This document shows, piece after piece, positions 54,115 to 63,288 of a stretch of DNA of 64,000 nucleotides. The notes under the pieces were generated by a model that was not told where the DNA came from, did no database searches, and worked only from the letters and a program-made list of their open reading frames with translations. Location: positions 496,001 through 560,000 of the forward strand of contig NZ_BMGD01000003.1 of assembly GCF_014639875.1 (NCBI RefSeq), read 5' to 3'. The position numbers were made by a program, and so were the translations under genes. Each line of letters opens with the position of its first letter. The stretch's first letter is position 1. The DNA is from Blastomonas aquatica (GTDB taxonomy: Bacteria; Pseudomonadota; Alphaproteobacteria; Sphingomonadales; Sphingomonadaceae).

Positions 54115-56466
54115 TCAGGCGACCTGACGCGGCCTGGTCGCCTCGGGCGCGGTTGTGTCGTTGTGCTGGATATAGCGCATATTGGCGATCATCGCATCGA
54201 CATGTTCGATCCCCACCGGACGGCTGAAAAGATACCCCTGAATGTTCGAACACCCCTGCGAGCGCAGCGCTTCGAGCTGGACGATGTCTTCAACGCCTTC
54301 GGCAATGGTTTCCATGCCCAGCGCAGAAGCCAGCGCGGTGATGGCACCGATGATAGCCCGCGAACTGCTGTCAGTGGCCAGATCGTTGACGAAGCTCTTG
54401 TCGATCTTGATCTTGTCGAATGGGAACGAACGCAGATAGTTGAGCGAGCTGTAGCCGGTACCGAAATCATCGAGCGCAATCCGGACGCCGCATTCGCGCA
54501 ACGCATTCAGCATGGCAGTCGTTCGTTCGACGTTTTCGATGAACAGCGATTCGGTCACTTCAAGCTCAAGCCGGTTGGGTGCCAGCTTGGCAGCGTCCAA
54601 CGCCTGCATGACCATCAGCGGCAGACCCGGATTCTTGAACAGCACCGGCGACAGGTTGACCGCGATCCGTACGCTTTCAGGCCAGTGACGCGCATGCTGG
54701 CAGGCCTCGTTCAGCACCCATTCGCTGATCGGAACGATCAGCCCAGTGTCTTCGGCGAGCGGGATGAATTCTATCGGAGACACAATGCCGCGCAGCGGGT
54801 GCTGCCAGCGGACCAGTGCCTCAAAGCCCATCACCCGATCCTGCTCAAGACTGAACAGCGGCTGGTAATTGAGGATGAACTGCCCCTCGCGCACCGCCTC
54901 GCGCATATCCAGTTCCATCTGGTGCCGCTTTCGCGCCTCAAGGTCCATCGCCTGCTCGAAAAAGCACGAGCAGTTTCGCCCCTCGTTCTTGGCACGGTAC
55001 AGCGCCAGATCGGCGTTCTTGATGAGCTCGTCCGGGCAATTTCCATCCGTCGGCGCGACCGCGATGCCGATGCTCGAACTCGTCTCCAAACGATGCCCGT
55101 CAAGCTGGAACGCCGATTGGAACACGCCGCTGACTCGGTCTGCCAACAGTGCGAGGTTGGCCTGAGGCTCTATCTTGTCGATCAGAATAGCAAATTCATC
55201 GCCGCCCTGGCGGCTGATCAAAGCCCCGCTGATCGTGTCACGCAGCCGGTCTGCGACCGCGCGGAGCAATTCATCGCCGACCGGATGACCCAACGTGTCG
55301 TTGACCGCCTTGAAGTTGTCGAGATCGAAATACATCACGACGATCCGCTCGTCGCGGGTGCGGCGGGCAAGCGCAAACTCCAATTGCTCGGCAAACAGTT
55401 TGCGGTTGGGTAGCCCCGTGAGTTCATCATGCAGCGCGATGTGCGTGATCTTCTCCTCGCGCTCCTTGATCGAATCGACCATCGAATTGAAGCTCACCGC
55501 GAGCCTGCCGACCTCATCCTGTGAAGTGATCGAGACCTTCTCGCGCGATCCGTCGCTGATCGCGCGTGCAGCGCGTTCCAGAGCCGCAACCGGCCGGGTG
55601 ATTCCGCGCGAGACAAGCGCGCCGATCAGGATCGAGATCAGCAGGCCTAGCCCGCTGAGCGCGAGCAGCAGATACTTGATCGGCGCGTATTGCTCCAACG
55701 CCGCGCTCAGAGCGTAGCGGAGCACCAGACGCGGCTGCATTGCGTTGTCCATCGAGGCAAGCGGTGTGGACCAATAAAGCGTGCGCTCGCCGCCGATCCG
55801 GGTTTCAACAGGAGCCTCGCCGCTGGCTTGTGCAAGGCTCATCCCCCCGGGCAGGTCACCTGCGGTGCGAATGCTGGCGGACATGCCCTTGGGCGCAAGG
55901 CCGGACATATCGCGCATCGCTGCGGTGTCCATCGGCCGCGCAATCACCAGCCAGCCGGCAAGATCAGGGATCATTATCGGAGCGGCAACCGCATTATAGA
56001 ACCGCCCGCTCGCTCGAAAGACGCCGCGATCGGTCCCTGAATCCATGGCCCCCCAAATCGCGTCCTGTTCTGTCGGGGTGAGCGCGGTGCCGGAACTGAT
56101 GAACTCTCCCTGCAGCGGCACCATGATGGCAAGCGGCACCCCGGCGCGCAGGCGCAGACTGTCGAGTGCACTGACAATCGTCGGCTGGTCGCTGATCGCA
56201 AAGGCTTCACGGAAGCCGAAATCGGCCGCTAGCACATCGGCCGAGGTACGCATCTGCGCTGCCTGAAGTTCGAGGATCTTGTCGAACGTGGCCGCGCTGG
56301 TCGCCATTTCGCTGGTTGCTACGCCTTCGGCATACCGTTCGACCCCGCCTGTGGCGACGATGATGAACGCGCCGAAAGTGGCCGTGATCACCACCGCGTA
56401 CCACAAGGTGATACGGGTCGCGAGCGAGCGGTATCGGCCCGATCCAGGAAGCGAAGCAGAATTCAT
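54115..56466 (-). CDS. Membrane sensor with HAMP, GGDEF and EAL domains
   Basis: This 783-residue protein has TM1 at about 17-40, a periplasmic domain of about 220 residues (45-260) that looks like a CHASE4/Cache-type sensor, TM2 at 263-286, HAMP at 287-340, GGDEF at 345-505 and EAL at 525-770. The cyclase signature is intact (GGDEF 421-425) but no RxxD inhibitory site precedes it. The phosphodiesterase has EAL at 549-551 and DDFGTGYSSLNYL, so both activities for cyclic di-GMP are plausible. It starts 6 bases after the cupredoxin gene and shares its transcript. The divergent genes encode a DUF3034 protein and an exported haemoglobin. Confidence 0.93.
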   Translation of the reverse strand: MNSASLPGSGRYRSLATRITLWYAVVITATFGAFIIVATGGVERYAEGVATSEMATSAATFDKILELQAAQMRTSADVLAADFGFREAFAISDQPTIVSALDSLRLRAGVPLAIMVPLQGEFISSGTALTPTEQDAIWGAMDSGTDRGVFRASGRFYNAVAAPIMIPDLAGWLVIARPMDTAAMRDMSGLAPKGMSASIRTAGDLPGGMSLAQASGEAPVETRIGGERTLYWSTPLASMDNAMQPRLVLRYALSAALEQYAPIKYLLLALSGLGLLISILIGALVSRGITRPVAALERAARAISDGSREKVSITSQDEVGRLAVSFNSMVDSIKEREEKITHIALHDELTGLPNRKLFAEQLEFALARRTRDERIVVMYFDLDNFKAVNDTLGHPVGDELLRAVADRLRDTISGALISRQGGDEFAILIDKIEPQANLALLADRVSGVFQSAFQLDGHRLETSSSIGIAVAPTDGNCPDELIKNADLALYRAKNEGRNCSCFFEQAMDLEARKRHQMELDMREAVREGQFILNYQPLFSLEQDRVMGFEALVRWQHPLRGIVSPIEFIPLAEDTGLIVPISEWVLNEACQHARHWPESVRIAVNLSPVLFKNPGLPLMVMQALDAAKLAPNRLELEVTESLFIENVERTTAMLNALRECGVRIALDDFGTGYSSLNYLRSFPFDKIKIDKSFVNDLATDSSSRAIIGAITALASALGMETIAEGVEDIVQLEALRSQGCSNIQGYLFSRPVGIEHVDAMIANMRYIQHNDTTAPEATRPRQVA

Positions 56467-56472
56467 TGCGGG

Positions 56473-57117
56473 TTAGCTGATCGGACGCAGTTCGACGGAA
56501 ATGGCCCGCGATGTTGCCTGGCCAGCGCTCAGCGTCACCGCTTCGCTATGCTCGCCAGTCCTGCTCCGCAACGCGGGGTGCCACACCTTGACCGATGCTG
56601 CACCGCCGGGGATCTGCGCGATCCTGACCTGGCCGTTGTGATCGGTCTTGGCGGCATAGGGCGTATCGACGACCTTGATGTAGCCGCGCATTTGATCGTG
56701 GATCTTGCACCCAAGCGATACGCTGCCGGGAACGGCAAAGGTGTGCGACCGGGTTTCGTCGCGGCCATAAAGCTGGATGTCGATCTTGGCGGCTTTGGAG
56801 AAGCTGTAGATGCTGTGCCGCACCTTATCGAGATTGGGGAAGCGCACTGTGGCCCCTGCAGGAACGATGAGTGTCCCCGGGCTGAAGGCGATGTTGGCCT
56901 GCGCCATGTCGCTCTTCCAGCCGAAGCGGATCGGCCCGTTGGCGCCGCCCGACTTGGGATACACCATGACCACCGCATCACGGACCGGAAGCCCGTTGGC
57001 CTGTTTGACGGTGACCGCCAGAGCAGCAGGGCCTGCGGCTTGGGTGGCGGGAATTGCGATCAGGGCGGTGGCCGTTGCCAGAAACGCAGCGGCGGGCATA
57101 AGGCGGGGAATCAGCAT
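56473..57117 (-). CDS. Exported cupredoxin (methylamine utilization-like) with C-terminal beta domain
   Basis: This 214-residue protein has a signal peptide (residues 1-28, ending ATQAAGP). A cupredoxin domain (about 35-152) contains a full set of type 1 copper ligands: His101 in KVRHSIYSF, then Cys137, His140 and Met143 in LGCKIHDQM. A C-terminal carboxypeptidase-regulatory-like beta domain (153-214) follows. It would bind copper in the periplasm and carry or sense electrons. Automatic annotation of such proteins is often 'methylamine utilization protein', but no amine dehydrogenase genes are here. It leads the operon with the GGDEF-EAL sensor. Confidence 0.88.
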   Translation of the reverse strand: MLIPRLMPAAAFLATATALIAIPATQAAGPAALAVTVKQANGLPVRDAVVMVYPKSGGANGPIRFGWKSDMAQANIAFSPGTLIVPAGATVRFPNLDKVRHSIYSFSKAAKIDIQLYGRDETRSHTFAVPGSVSLGCKIHDQMRGYIKVVDTPYAAKTDHNGQVRIAQIPGGAASVKVWHPALRSRTGEHSEAVTLSAGQATSRAISVELRPIS

Positions 57118-57241
57118 GGGTCCGGCCTATCCGTGACCGGTTAACAATTTTTGCAGAAGCCATTCATTTTAAAGAATTATAGCGGGCCTATTGGCGCGAG
57201 TGGATAATTTTACATTGCGATACAATCTATGCCGGCCATGC

Positions 57242-57256
57242 TTAACTTATGATTAG
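57242..57256 (+). promoter_or_regulatory. CtrA-like site before the DUF3034 gene
   Basis: TTAA at 57242-57245 and TTAG at 57253-57256 are 7 bases apart. The CtrA site is TTAA-N7-TTAA, so there is one mismatch. It lies 25 bases before the DUF3034 start, in an AT-rich 163-base region shared with the divergent cupredoxin operon. A match of this quality is not rare in AT-rich DNA. Confidence 0.25.
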
Positions 57257-57280
57257 GCAGTTCAGGCTTACCCGTCTGAT

Positions 57281-58177
57281 ATGAAAGACCTTTCTGTTCT
57301 GCGTGTCGCTGCCTGCCTGTTCAGCCTCTCGGCCTCCACCCTCGTTTCCGCCAACCTGCCAGCCCAGGCACAGGATTTGCGCAATGGCGGCAAGTTGCTG
57401 CTCACCAACGGCGTCAGCACGATCGAAGGATCGGGCGGCGGTGGGCTCGCGACGTGGAGCACGATCGCGGGCAATGCCACGCAGGAGGGCATTGGTGGGT
57501 CGGTGCACGGAACCGTGATCGAATTGCCCGACTATAACTGGACCAGCTTCGGCGTATCGGTCGGGTTCTTCGACCGGCTTGAACTGAGCTATGCCCGGCA
57601 GAACCTCGACACCATCGACATCGGCACCGCGCTCGGCCTGGGGCGAGGCTACACGCTCAACCAGAATGTGTTCGGCGCGAAATTGAAGCTGGCGGGCGAT
57701 GTCGTTTATGGCGACCCGCTGCTGCCACAGATTGCGATCGGGGTTCAGCACAAGCGCTCGAGCGATGCGGCGGTTGTCGCAGCAGTGGGCGGCGCATCTC
57801 CCAACGGCACCGATTTTTATATCAGCGCGACCAAGCTGTTCCTGTCGCAAAGCGTGCTCGCCAATGCGACCGTGCGCTTTACCAAGGCCAACCAGACGGG
57901 TCTGCTTGGCTTTGGCAGTGCGACCGATAGCAATCATAAGCCCCAGTTCGAAGGATCGCTTGCCTATCAGCTCTCGCGGCGGTTCGTCGTAGGCGGGGAA
58001 TACCGCACCAAACCCAACAATCTGGGGATCGCGCGCGAGGATGACTGGGTCGATCTGTTCGCTGCGTATGCCCTGACCCGCAACGTCACCGTAACGGCAG
58101 CATATGTCGATCTTGGCAGTATCGCGACAGCGGACAACCAGCGCGGCGCGCTTTTGTCGCTGCAGGCTGCGTTTTGA
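57281..58177 (+). CDS. DUF3034-family outer envelope protein
   Basis: This 298-residue protein has a signal peptide (to about residue 31, ANLPAQAQ before DLRNGGK). The mature part is alternating beta strands ending in Phe (LSLQAAF), consistent with an outer membrane barrel. GGGLATWSTIAG and the LSYARQNLDT strand are typical of the DUF3034 family, whose function is unknown. It opens a two-gene operon with the truncated haemoglobin, 19 bases apart, divergent from the cupredoxin operon. Confidence 0.85.
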   Translation: MKDLSVLRVAACLFSLSASTLVSANLPAQAQDLRNGGKLLLTNGVSTIEGSGGGGLATWSTIAGNATQEGIGGSVHGTVIELPDYNWTSFGVSVGFFDRLELSYARQNLDTIDIGTALGLGRGYTLNQNVFGAKLKLAGDVVYGDPLLPQIAIGVQHKRSSDAAVVAAVGGASPNGTDFYISATKLFLSQSVLANATVRFTKANQTGLLGFGSATDSNHKPQFEGSLAYQLSRRFVVGGEYRTKPNNLGIAREDDWVDLFAAYALTRNVTVTAAYVDLGSIATADNQRGALLSLQAAF

Positions 58178-58196
58178 TACCGGACGGGAATTTTTC

Positions 58197-58760
58197 ATGA
58201 TCAGCATCGCTTTTGCTCTGGCGCTTATGGGCGTGCAGGACCTTCCGGCAGCAGCCGATATCGAGCCTGAGGTGACTACCGAGGTGGCGCCCGCGCCCGC
58301 GCCCGCGCCTGAGCCTGAGCTTGAGCGTGATCCGGTCACCGGCGAACTCCCGGTCGATCCCTATGAGATGTCCAATGCGCATGCTGGCGCAACGCCCTTC
58401 ACCGGCACCGCAATGCGCGATGCATTTCACGGGCAGGAGGGCATTCGCCGCGTCGTTGACAACATGGTCGATCGTGCCGTCATCGATCCGCGAATTTCGG
58501 AGATCTTCGTTGCGCACGACCTTGTGAGGTTGCGGCGAACCCTGTTCGAGCAGTTCTGCCACATCCTCAACGCGGGCTGCGACTATACAGGCCGCGACAT
58601 GGAATCGTCGCATCGCGATCTGGGGCTTCAGGTCGATGACCTCAACGTGCTGGTCGAGAACCTCCAGGCCGCCATGGCAGACGAGAAGGTTGGCTTTGCA
58701 GCACAGAACCGGTTGCTGTCGAAACTGGCCCCGATGAAGCGCGATGTCGTGACGCGGTAA
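58197..58760 (+). CDS. Exported group 1 truncated haemoglobin
   Basis: This 187-residue protein starts with a hydrophobic leader (MISIAFALALMGVQDLPAAA) and an Ala-Pro-Glu linker (APAPAPAPEPELE, encoded by a short GC-rich repeat). A truncated globin domain (about 66-175) follows. The proximal haem ligand is His139 in YTGRDMESSHRDLGL, the family's GR-x-M-x3-H-x2-L pattern. The B-helix Phe-Tyr pair usual in trHb1 appears as Met90-Val91, so the distal pocket lacks the ligand-stabilising Tyr. The globin should therefore be periplasmic and bind O2, NO or a redox partner in an unusual way. GACGGGAA precedes the ATG at 58197. Confidence 0.85.
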   Translation: MISIAFALALMGVQDLPAAADIEPEVTTEVAPAPAPAPEPELERDPVTGELPVDPYEMSNAHAGATPFTGTAMRDAFHGQEGIRRVVDNMVDRAVIDPRISEIFVAHDLVRLRRTLFEQFCHILNAGCDYTGRDMESSHRDLGLQVDDLNVLVENLQAAMADEKVGFAAQNRLLSKLAPMKRDVVTR

Positions 58761-58790
58761 CCTGTTTTCAAAGGCCGGGTGCCGTGGTAT

Positions 58791-58804
58791 TTACACAGGT
58801 GTAA
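58791..58804. promoter_or_regulatory. Palindrome TTACAC-N2-GTGTAA before coq4
   Basis: TTACACAGGTGTAA is a 6-2-6 inverted repeat 31 bases before the coq4 start. It resembles operators of TetR-family or similar dimeric regulators. No candidate regulator gene is adjacent. Confidence 0.4.
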
Positions 58805-58834
58805 GTGTATTCCGTCCGATGTTGATCAGGTGCC

Positions 58835-59617
58835 ATGATGACCGAACAAGTCTTTCGCCATCCCGACCGCCCTGTGCCGAAGTTCCGGCCGTTCAAGGCG
58901 ATGCACCATTTCCGCAGGCTGATCGCCGACAAGGAGGACACCGAGCAGGTGTTCCATATCTTCCAGTGCCTGCCGCGCATGGGGCTGGTCGATGAAGCGC
59001 GGGCGTTCGTCTACAGCGATTTCGGCAAGGCGTTGCGTGCCAGTGAGCCCTACCTTCCCGATCTGCTCGACGATCACGATCGGCTGCGCGCAATGCCCAG
59101 CGGCAGCGTCGCGCATGCCTATGTCGATTTCATGGAGCGCGAGGGGCTCAGCGCTGCGGGGCTGGTCGAGGAGTATGACCGGTTTCAGGGCGGGCGCCGG
59201 TTTGGTGATCTGATCGAATGGTACGTCAACCGGCTGCGTGACACCCACGACCTGCTCCATATCCTCACCGGCTATGGCCGCGATGCGCTGGGCGAGCAGT
59301 GCGTGCTGGCATTCACCTATGGGCAGAACCCTGCGCCCGGGAACATTTTCATCGCTTATATGGGCGGGCTCAACATGAAGCGGACAATCCGCAGCGATGC
59401 GCCGGTGTTCAACGCGATCAACGAGGCACGCGCGCTGGGCAAGGGGTGTCCGCGGATATCCGAACAGTCGATCGCATCGCTGCTCGCCGAACCGCTGGCA
59501 GAGGCGCGCAAGCGGCTGAACATCACCCCGCCACGCTTTTACGGCCTGGCGCACGACAGGTTCAGGGCGCGCGGGATCGATCCCTATGATCTGCTCGGCA
59601 AGGCGCAGGCCGCCTGA
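58835..59617 (+). CDS. Coq4-family ubiquinone biosynthesis protein
   Basis: This 260-residue protein contains the Coq4 metal-binding motif as THDLLHILTGYGRDALGE (HDxxHxxxG...E), about residues 137-155. The protein supports coenzyme Q synthesis: in eukaryotes Coq4 organises the Q-synthesis complex and replaces the C1 carboxyl by hydroxyl, and alphaproteobacterial homologues are thought to act likewise. No signal peptide is seen. AGGTGCC precedes the tandem ATGs at 58835. It converges on cysQ with 12 bases between them. A palindrome upstream may be an operator. Confidence 0.88.
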   Translation: MMTEQVFRHPDRPVPKFRPFKAMHHFRRLIADKEDTEQVFHIFQCLPRMGLVDEARAFVYSDFGKALRASEPYLPDLLDDHDRLRAMPSGSVAHAYVDFMEREGLSAAGLVEEYDRFQGGRRFGDLIEWYVNRLRDTHDLLHILTGYGRDALGEQCVLAFTYGQNPAPGNIFIAYMGGLNMKRTIRSDAPVFNAINEARALGKGCPRISEQSIASLLAEPLAEARKRLNITPPRFYGLAHDRFRARGIDPYDLLGKAQAA

Positions 59618-59629
59618 GCGCGATCTCGG

Positions 59630-60370
59630 CTATTCCGGCAGCGATCGCATCGCCATCAGCACCCGTTCGGCCCATTCGGGGCGGCAGATCAGCAGATCGG
59701 GCACATAGGTGTTCGACTGATTATAGGCGAGCGGTGATCCATCGGCGCGGCTGACATGCAGCCCGTGTGCGGACGCGACCGCAACCGGCGCGCAGCTGTC
59801 CCATTCGAACTGCCCGCCGGTGTGGAGATAGATCTCGGCCTCGCCGCGAACGATCGCCATCGCCTTGGCGCCGGCGCTGCCCATTGGCAGCAGCTCGGCT
59901 TCGAGCACTTCGGCGACTGCCAGCGCTTCTCTCGCGGGGCGGGTGCGGCTGACGACCATCCGCGGGATCGGCGCGCCGGGCGGCAGCGGCTGCGGCTGGT
60001 CGCTGCGCAGCACCACATCGAGCGCAGGCAGCGCGACCGCGCCAATGCTGGCGACGCCATCGATTGCCAGCCCCACATGCACCGCCCAGTCGGCACGCTC
60101 CTCGCCATATTCGCGGGTGCCATCGACAGGGTCGATGATCCAGACACGCGAATGCGACAGCCGCTCAAGATTGTCCTGTTCCTCTTCGGAAAGCAGACCA
60201 TCATCGGGCCGCTGTTGGCGCAGCGCGTGGAGCAGGAACTGGTTGGCGGTCTGATCGCCGGCCTTGCCCAGCACCTCGCGCGACAACAGCCCCGAGGTCC
60301 GCACCTGCAGCAGGATGCGCCCGGCGGCATCGGCCAGTTGCGCGGCGAGCTCTCCGTCGGTCAGGCTCAT
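59630..60370 (-). CDS. cysQ: 3'(2'),5'-bisphosphate nucleotidase
   Basis: This 246-residue enzyme of the inositol monophosphatase superfamily hydrolyses 3'-phosphoadenosine 5'-phosphate, the product left by PAPS use. The metal site is [11 protein letters not shown] (about residues 80-90), with the SEEEQD acidic segment before it and [10 protein letters not shown] near the C-terminus. Its start overlaps the cysNC stop as ATGA, which links it to sulfate activation. Confidence 0.93.
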   Translation of the reverse strand: MSLTDGELAAQLADAAGRILLQVRTSGLLSREVLGKAGDQTANQFLLHALRQQRPDDGLLSEEEQDNLERLSHSRVWIIDPVDGTREYGEERADWAVHVGLAIDGVASIGAVALPALDVVLRSDQPQPLPPGAPIPRMVVSRTRPAREALAVAEVLEAELLPMGSAGAKAMAIVRGEAEIYLHTGGQFEWDSCAPVAVASAHGLHVSRADGSPLAYNQSNTYVPDLLICRPEWAERVLMAMRSLPE

Positions 60371-62271
60371 TTGAGCGGCATCAGTTGGCGGACGATATGC
60401 TCGGCAGCCTCGACCGGGGTCATCGCGACGGTGTTGACCCGGATGTCGGGGCTTTCGGGCGGTTCATACGGGCTGTCGATCCCGGTGAAGTTCTTGAGCG
60501 CACCGGCGCGCGCCTTCTTGTACAGGCCCTTGACATCGCGCGCTTCGGCGATCTCGAGCGGGGTGTCGACGAAGATCTCGACGAACTCACCCTCGGGCAG
60601 CATCTTGCGGACCATTTCGCGCTCGGCACGGAACGGGCTGATGAACGCGGTGAGCACGATCAGCCCGGCATCCGCCATCAGCTTGGCCACCTCGCCAACG
60701 CGGCGGATGTTCTCGATCCGGTCGGCCTCGGTAAAGCCCAGGTCACGGTTGAGCCCGTGCCGGACATTGTCGCCATCGAGCAGGAACGTGTGCCGGTTCA
60801 TCAGGTTGAGCTGCTTTTCGACCTCGTTGGCGATGGTCGACTTGCCCGATCCCGAAAGCCCGGTGAACCACAGCACCTTGGCCTTCTGGTTCTTGAGCGC
60901 GGCATGGACATCGCGGGATACATCGGTCGCCTGCCAGTGGACATTCTGCGCGCGGCGCAGGCTGAAGTGCAGCATCCCCGCTGCCACCGTGGCGTTGGTG
61001 ATCTTGTCGATCAGGATGAACCCGCCCAGCGTGCGGTTGTGAGCATAAGGCTCGAACACCAACGGCTTGTCGGTGGCGATTTCGGCAACGCCGATCGCGT
61101 TCAGCTCGAGCGTCTTGGCAGCCAGATGTTCGAGCGTGTTGACGTTGATCACGTATTTTGGCTGCTGCACGGTCACCGACACCGTCTGGGTGCCCAGCTT
61201 CAGCCAATAGGCCCGGCCGACCTGGAGCGGATCATCCGCCATCCAGACGATGGTCGCCTCGAACTGGTCCGCCACCTGAGGCGGGCTGTCGGCGGTCGCG
61301 ATCACATCACCGCGCGAGCAATCGATCTCGTCGGCCAGGCACACGGTCACCGACTGCCCGGCGAGTGCTTCATCGAGGTCGCCTTCCATCGTGACGATGC
61401 GGCTGACCGTGCTGGTCTTGCCCGAGGGCAGCACCCGCACCTGGTCCCCGGGCTTGACCGACCCGGTCGCGATCAGCCCGGAAAAACCGCGAAAGTCGAG
61501 ATTGGGGCGGTTGACCCATTGCACCGGCATGCGGAACGGCTTGTCGGCATCGAGCGAGGACAGAACCTCGACGGTCTCGAGATGCTCGATCAGCGTCGGC
61601 CCGGTGTACCACGGCGTATTGTTCGATCGGGTGGTGATGTTGTCGCCCCTGAAGCCGCTGATCGGCATCGCGGTGAAATTCTCGATGCCGATGCTCGTGG
61701 CAAATTCACGGTACTCGGCGACAATCTCGTCGAAGCGGCTCTGGTCGTACTCCACCAGGTCCATCTTGTTGACCGCCAGCACGATGTTGCGGATGCCGAT
61801 CAGCTGGCACAGATACGAATGCCGCCGCGTCTGGACGAGCACGCCCTTGCGCGCATCGATCAGGATCACGGCAAGGTCTGCGGTCGATGCGCCGGTCACC
61901 ATGTTGCGGGTGTACTGCTCGTGCCCGGGGCAGTCGGCGACGATGAACTTGCGCTTTTCGGTGTTGAAGAAGCGGTAGGCGACATCGATGGTGATGCCCT
62001 GTTCGCGCTCGGCGGCGAGGCCATCGACCAGCAGCGCAAAATCGATGTCCTGGCCTTGCGTGCCCACCTTCTTGCTGTCGTTTTCGAGTGCGGCGAGCTG
62101 GTCCTCGAAGATCATCTTGCTGTCGTAGAGCAGCCGCCCGATCAGCGTCGACTTGCCGTCGTCCACCGACCCGCAGGTGATGAAGCGCAGCATCGTCTTG
62201 TGCTGATGGATATCGAGATAGGTGTCGATATCCTCGGCGATCAGGGCTTCGGTCTGGTACGCGCTGTCCAT
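60367..62271 (-). CDS. cysN: Sulfate adenylyltransferase subunit 1 fused to adenylylsulfate kinase (CysNC)
   Basis: This 634-residue fusion has two parts. CysN (1-430) is a GTPase with P-loop [21 protein letters not shown] (G3) and NKMD (G4). CysC (about 440-634) is an APS kinase with P-loop GLSGSGKST and [15 protein letters not shown]. With CysD it makes APS, and the kinase part makes PAPS. The ATG at 62271 shares one base with the cysD stop. Its stop overlaps the cysQ start. PAPS reductase (cysH) is not in the window. Confidence 0.97.
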   Translation of the reverse strand: MDSAYQTEALIAEDIDTYLDIHQHKTMLRFITCGSVDDGKSTLIGRLLYDSKMIFEDQLAALENDSKKVGTQGQDIDFALLVDGLAAEREQGITIDVAYRFFNTEKRKFIVADCPGHEQYTRNMVTGASTADLAVILIDARKGVLVQTRRHSYLCQLIGIRNIVLAVNKMDLVEYDQSRFDEIVAEYREFATSIGIENFTAMPISGFRGDNITTRSNNTPWYTGPTLIEHLETVEVLSSLDADKPFRMPVQWVNRPNLDFRGFSGLIATGSVKPGDQVRVLPSGKTSTVSRIVTMEGDLDEALAGQSVTVCLADEIDCSRGDVIATADSPPQVADQFEATIVWMADDPLQVGRAYWLKLGTQTVSVTVQQPKYVINVNTLEHLAAKTLELNAIGVAEIATDKPLVFEPYAHNRTLGGFILIDKITNATVAAGMLHFSLRRAQNVHWQATDVSRDVHAALKNQKAKVLWFTGLSGSGKSTIANEVEKQLNLMNRHTFLLDGDNVRHGLNRDLGFTEADRIENIRRVGEVAKLMADAGLIVLTAFISPFRAEREMVRKMLPEGEFVEIFVDTPLEIAEARDVKGLYKKARAGALKNFTGIDSPYEPPESPDIRVNTVAMTPVEAAEHIVRQLMPLK

Positions 62272-63200
62272 CAGAAATACCCTTCCTGCTTCTTCTTTTC
62301 CATGCCTGCGCCGCCTGCATCCTTGTCGATGACCCGGCCCTGGCGTTCCGAGGTGGTGGTGAGCAGCGTCTCCTGGATCACCTCGCTCAGGGTGCTCGCG
62401 GTGCTTTCGACCGCACCGGTGAGCGGAAAGCAACCCAAAGTGCGAAAGCGGATCGAGCGTTCGGTGATCTGAGGCGCGCGGCCCAGCACTCTGGTCAGCC
62501 GCTCGATGTCATCGGCCATGAACAGCTGGCCCTCCCATTCGAAGGTCGGGCGGACCGCGGCGAAATACAGCGGAACGATCGGCACATCGTTGAGCTGGAT
62601 GTACTGCCAGATGTCGAGCTCGGTCCAGTTGCTGATCGGAAAGACGCGGATGCTCTCGCCCCCGCTGCTGGTTCGGGGGGCCTTGCGGGCGTTGTAGAGG
62701 TTCCACAGCTCGGGGCGCTGGTTCTTGGGGTCCCAGCCGTGTGAAGCAGTGCGGAACGAGAAGATGCGCTCCTTGGCGCGGCTCTTCTCCTCGTCGCGGC
62801 GCGCGCCGCCAAAGGCTGCGTCGAAGCCGTAGAGGTCGAGCGCCTGTTTCAGTCCCTCGGTCTTCCACATGTCGGTGTGCAGCGGGCCGTGATCGAACGG
62901 ATTGATGCCGCGTTCTGTCGCTTCCGGGTTCTGGTAGACCAGCAGCTCCATCCCGCTTTCGCGCGCCATCCGGTCGCGTAAGCCATACATGTCCTTGAAT
63001 TTCCAGGTGGTATCGACGTGCAGCAGCGGAAAGGGCGGCGGCGAGGGGAAGAACGCCTTGCGCGCCAGATGCAGCATCACCGCGCTGTCCTTGCCCACCG
63101 AATACAGCATCACCGGCTTGTCAGCCTGCGCCACGACCTCGCGCATGATGTGGATCGCCTCGGCCTCGAGCCGTTGCAGATGGGTGAGGGTGCGGGTCAT
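62271..63200 (-). CDS. cysD: Sulfate adenylyltransferase subunit 2
   Basis: This 309-residue enzyme forms adenylylsulfate (APS) from ATP and sulfate with CysN. It belongs to the PAPS reductase fold, with the PP-loop [11 protein letters not shown] and [14 protein letters not shown]. The ATG at 63200 begins [20 protein letters not shown], the family start; the frame extending to 63290 is not credible. It leads the cysD-cysNC-cysQ operon, and its promoter region holds a perfect palindrome shared with the divergent regulator-like gene. Confidence 0.97.
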   Translation of the reverse strand: MTRTLTHLQRLEAEAIHIMREVVAQADKPVMLYSVGKDSAVMLHLARKAFFPSPPPFPLLHVDTTWKFKDMYGLRDRMARESGMELLVYQNPEATERGINPFDHGPLHTDMWKTEGLKQALDLYGFDAAFGGARRDEEKSRAKERIFSFRTASHGWDPKNQRPELWNLYNARKAPRTSSGGESIRVFPISNWTELDIWQYIQLNDVPIVPLYFAAVRPTFEWEGQLFMADDIERLTRVLGRAPQITERSIRFRTLGCFPLTGAVESTASTLSEVIQETLLTTTSERQGRVIDKDAGGAGMEKKKQEGYF

Positions 63201-63259
63201 CGCGCAAAAACTCCGTTCGATATCGCTGATTACATTGGCATGGCACGTGCCGACTTGAA

Positions 63260-63275
63260 CCTCCCATATGGGAGG
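63260..63275. promoter_or_regulatory. Perfect 16-bp palindrome in the cysD / regulator promoter
   Basis: CCTCCCATATGGGAGG reads identically on both strands. It lies 60 bases before the cysD start and 14 bases before the divergent start at 63289. Its form, a CC-rich half-site and central AT bases, resembles las/rhl-type lux boxes bound by LuxR-family dimers, although it is not one of the known boxes. It is a good operator candidate. Confidence 0.6.
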
Positions 63276-63288
63276 GTATAGAAAACCC

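Noticed and set aside
58288-58322. GC-rich hexanucleotide repeat considered as a separate repeat element
   Set aside because: It simply codes the Ala-Pro-Glu linker of the exported haemoglobin and stays in frame.
60385-62472. A 695-codon plus-strand frame opposite cysNC
   Set aside because: Antisense shadow of cysNC in GC-rich DNA: composition is atypical (many His, Arg, Asp from reversed codons), with no family and no ribosome binding site.
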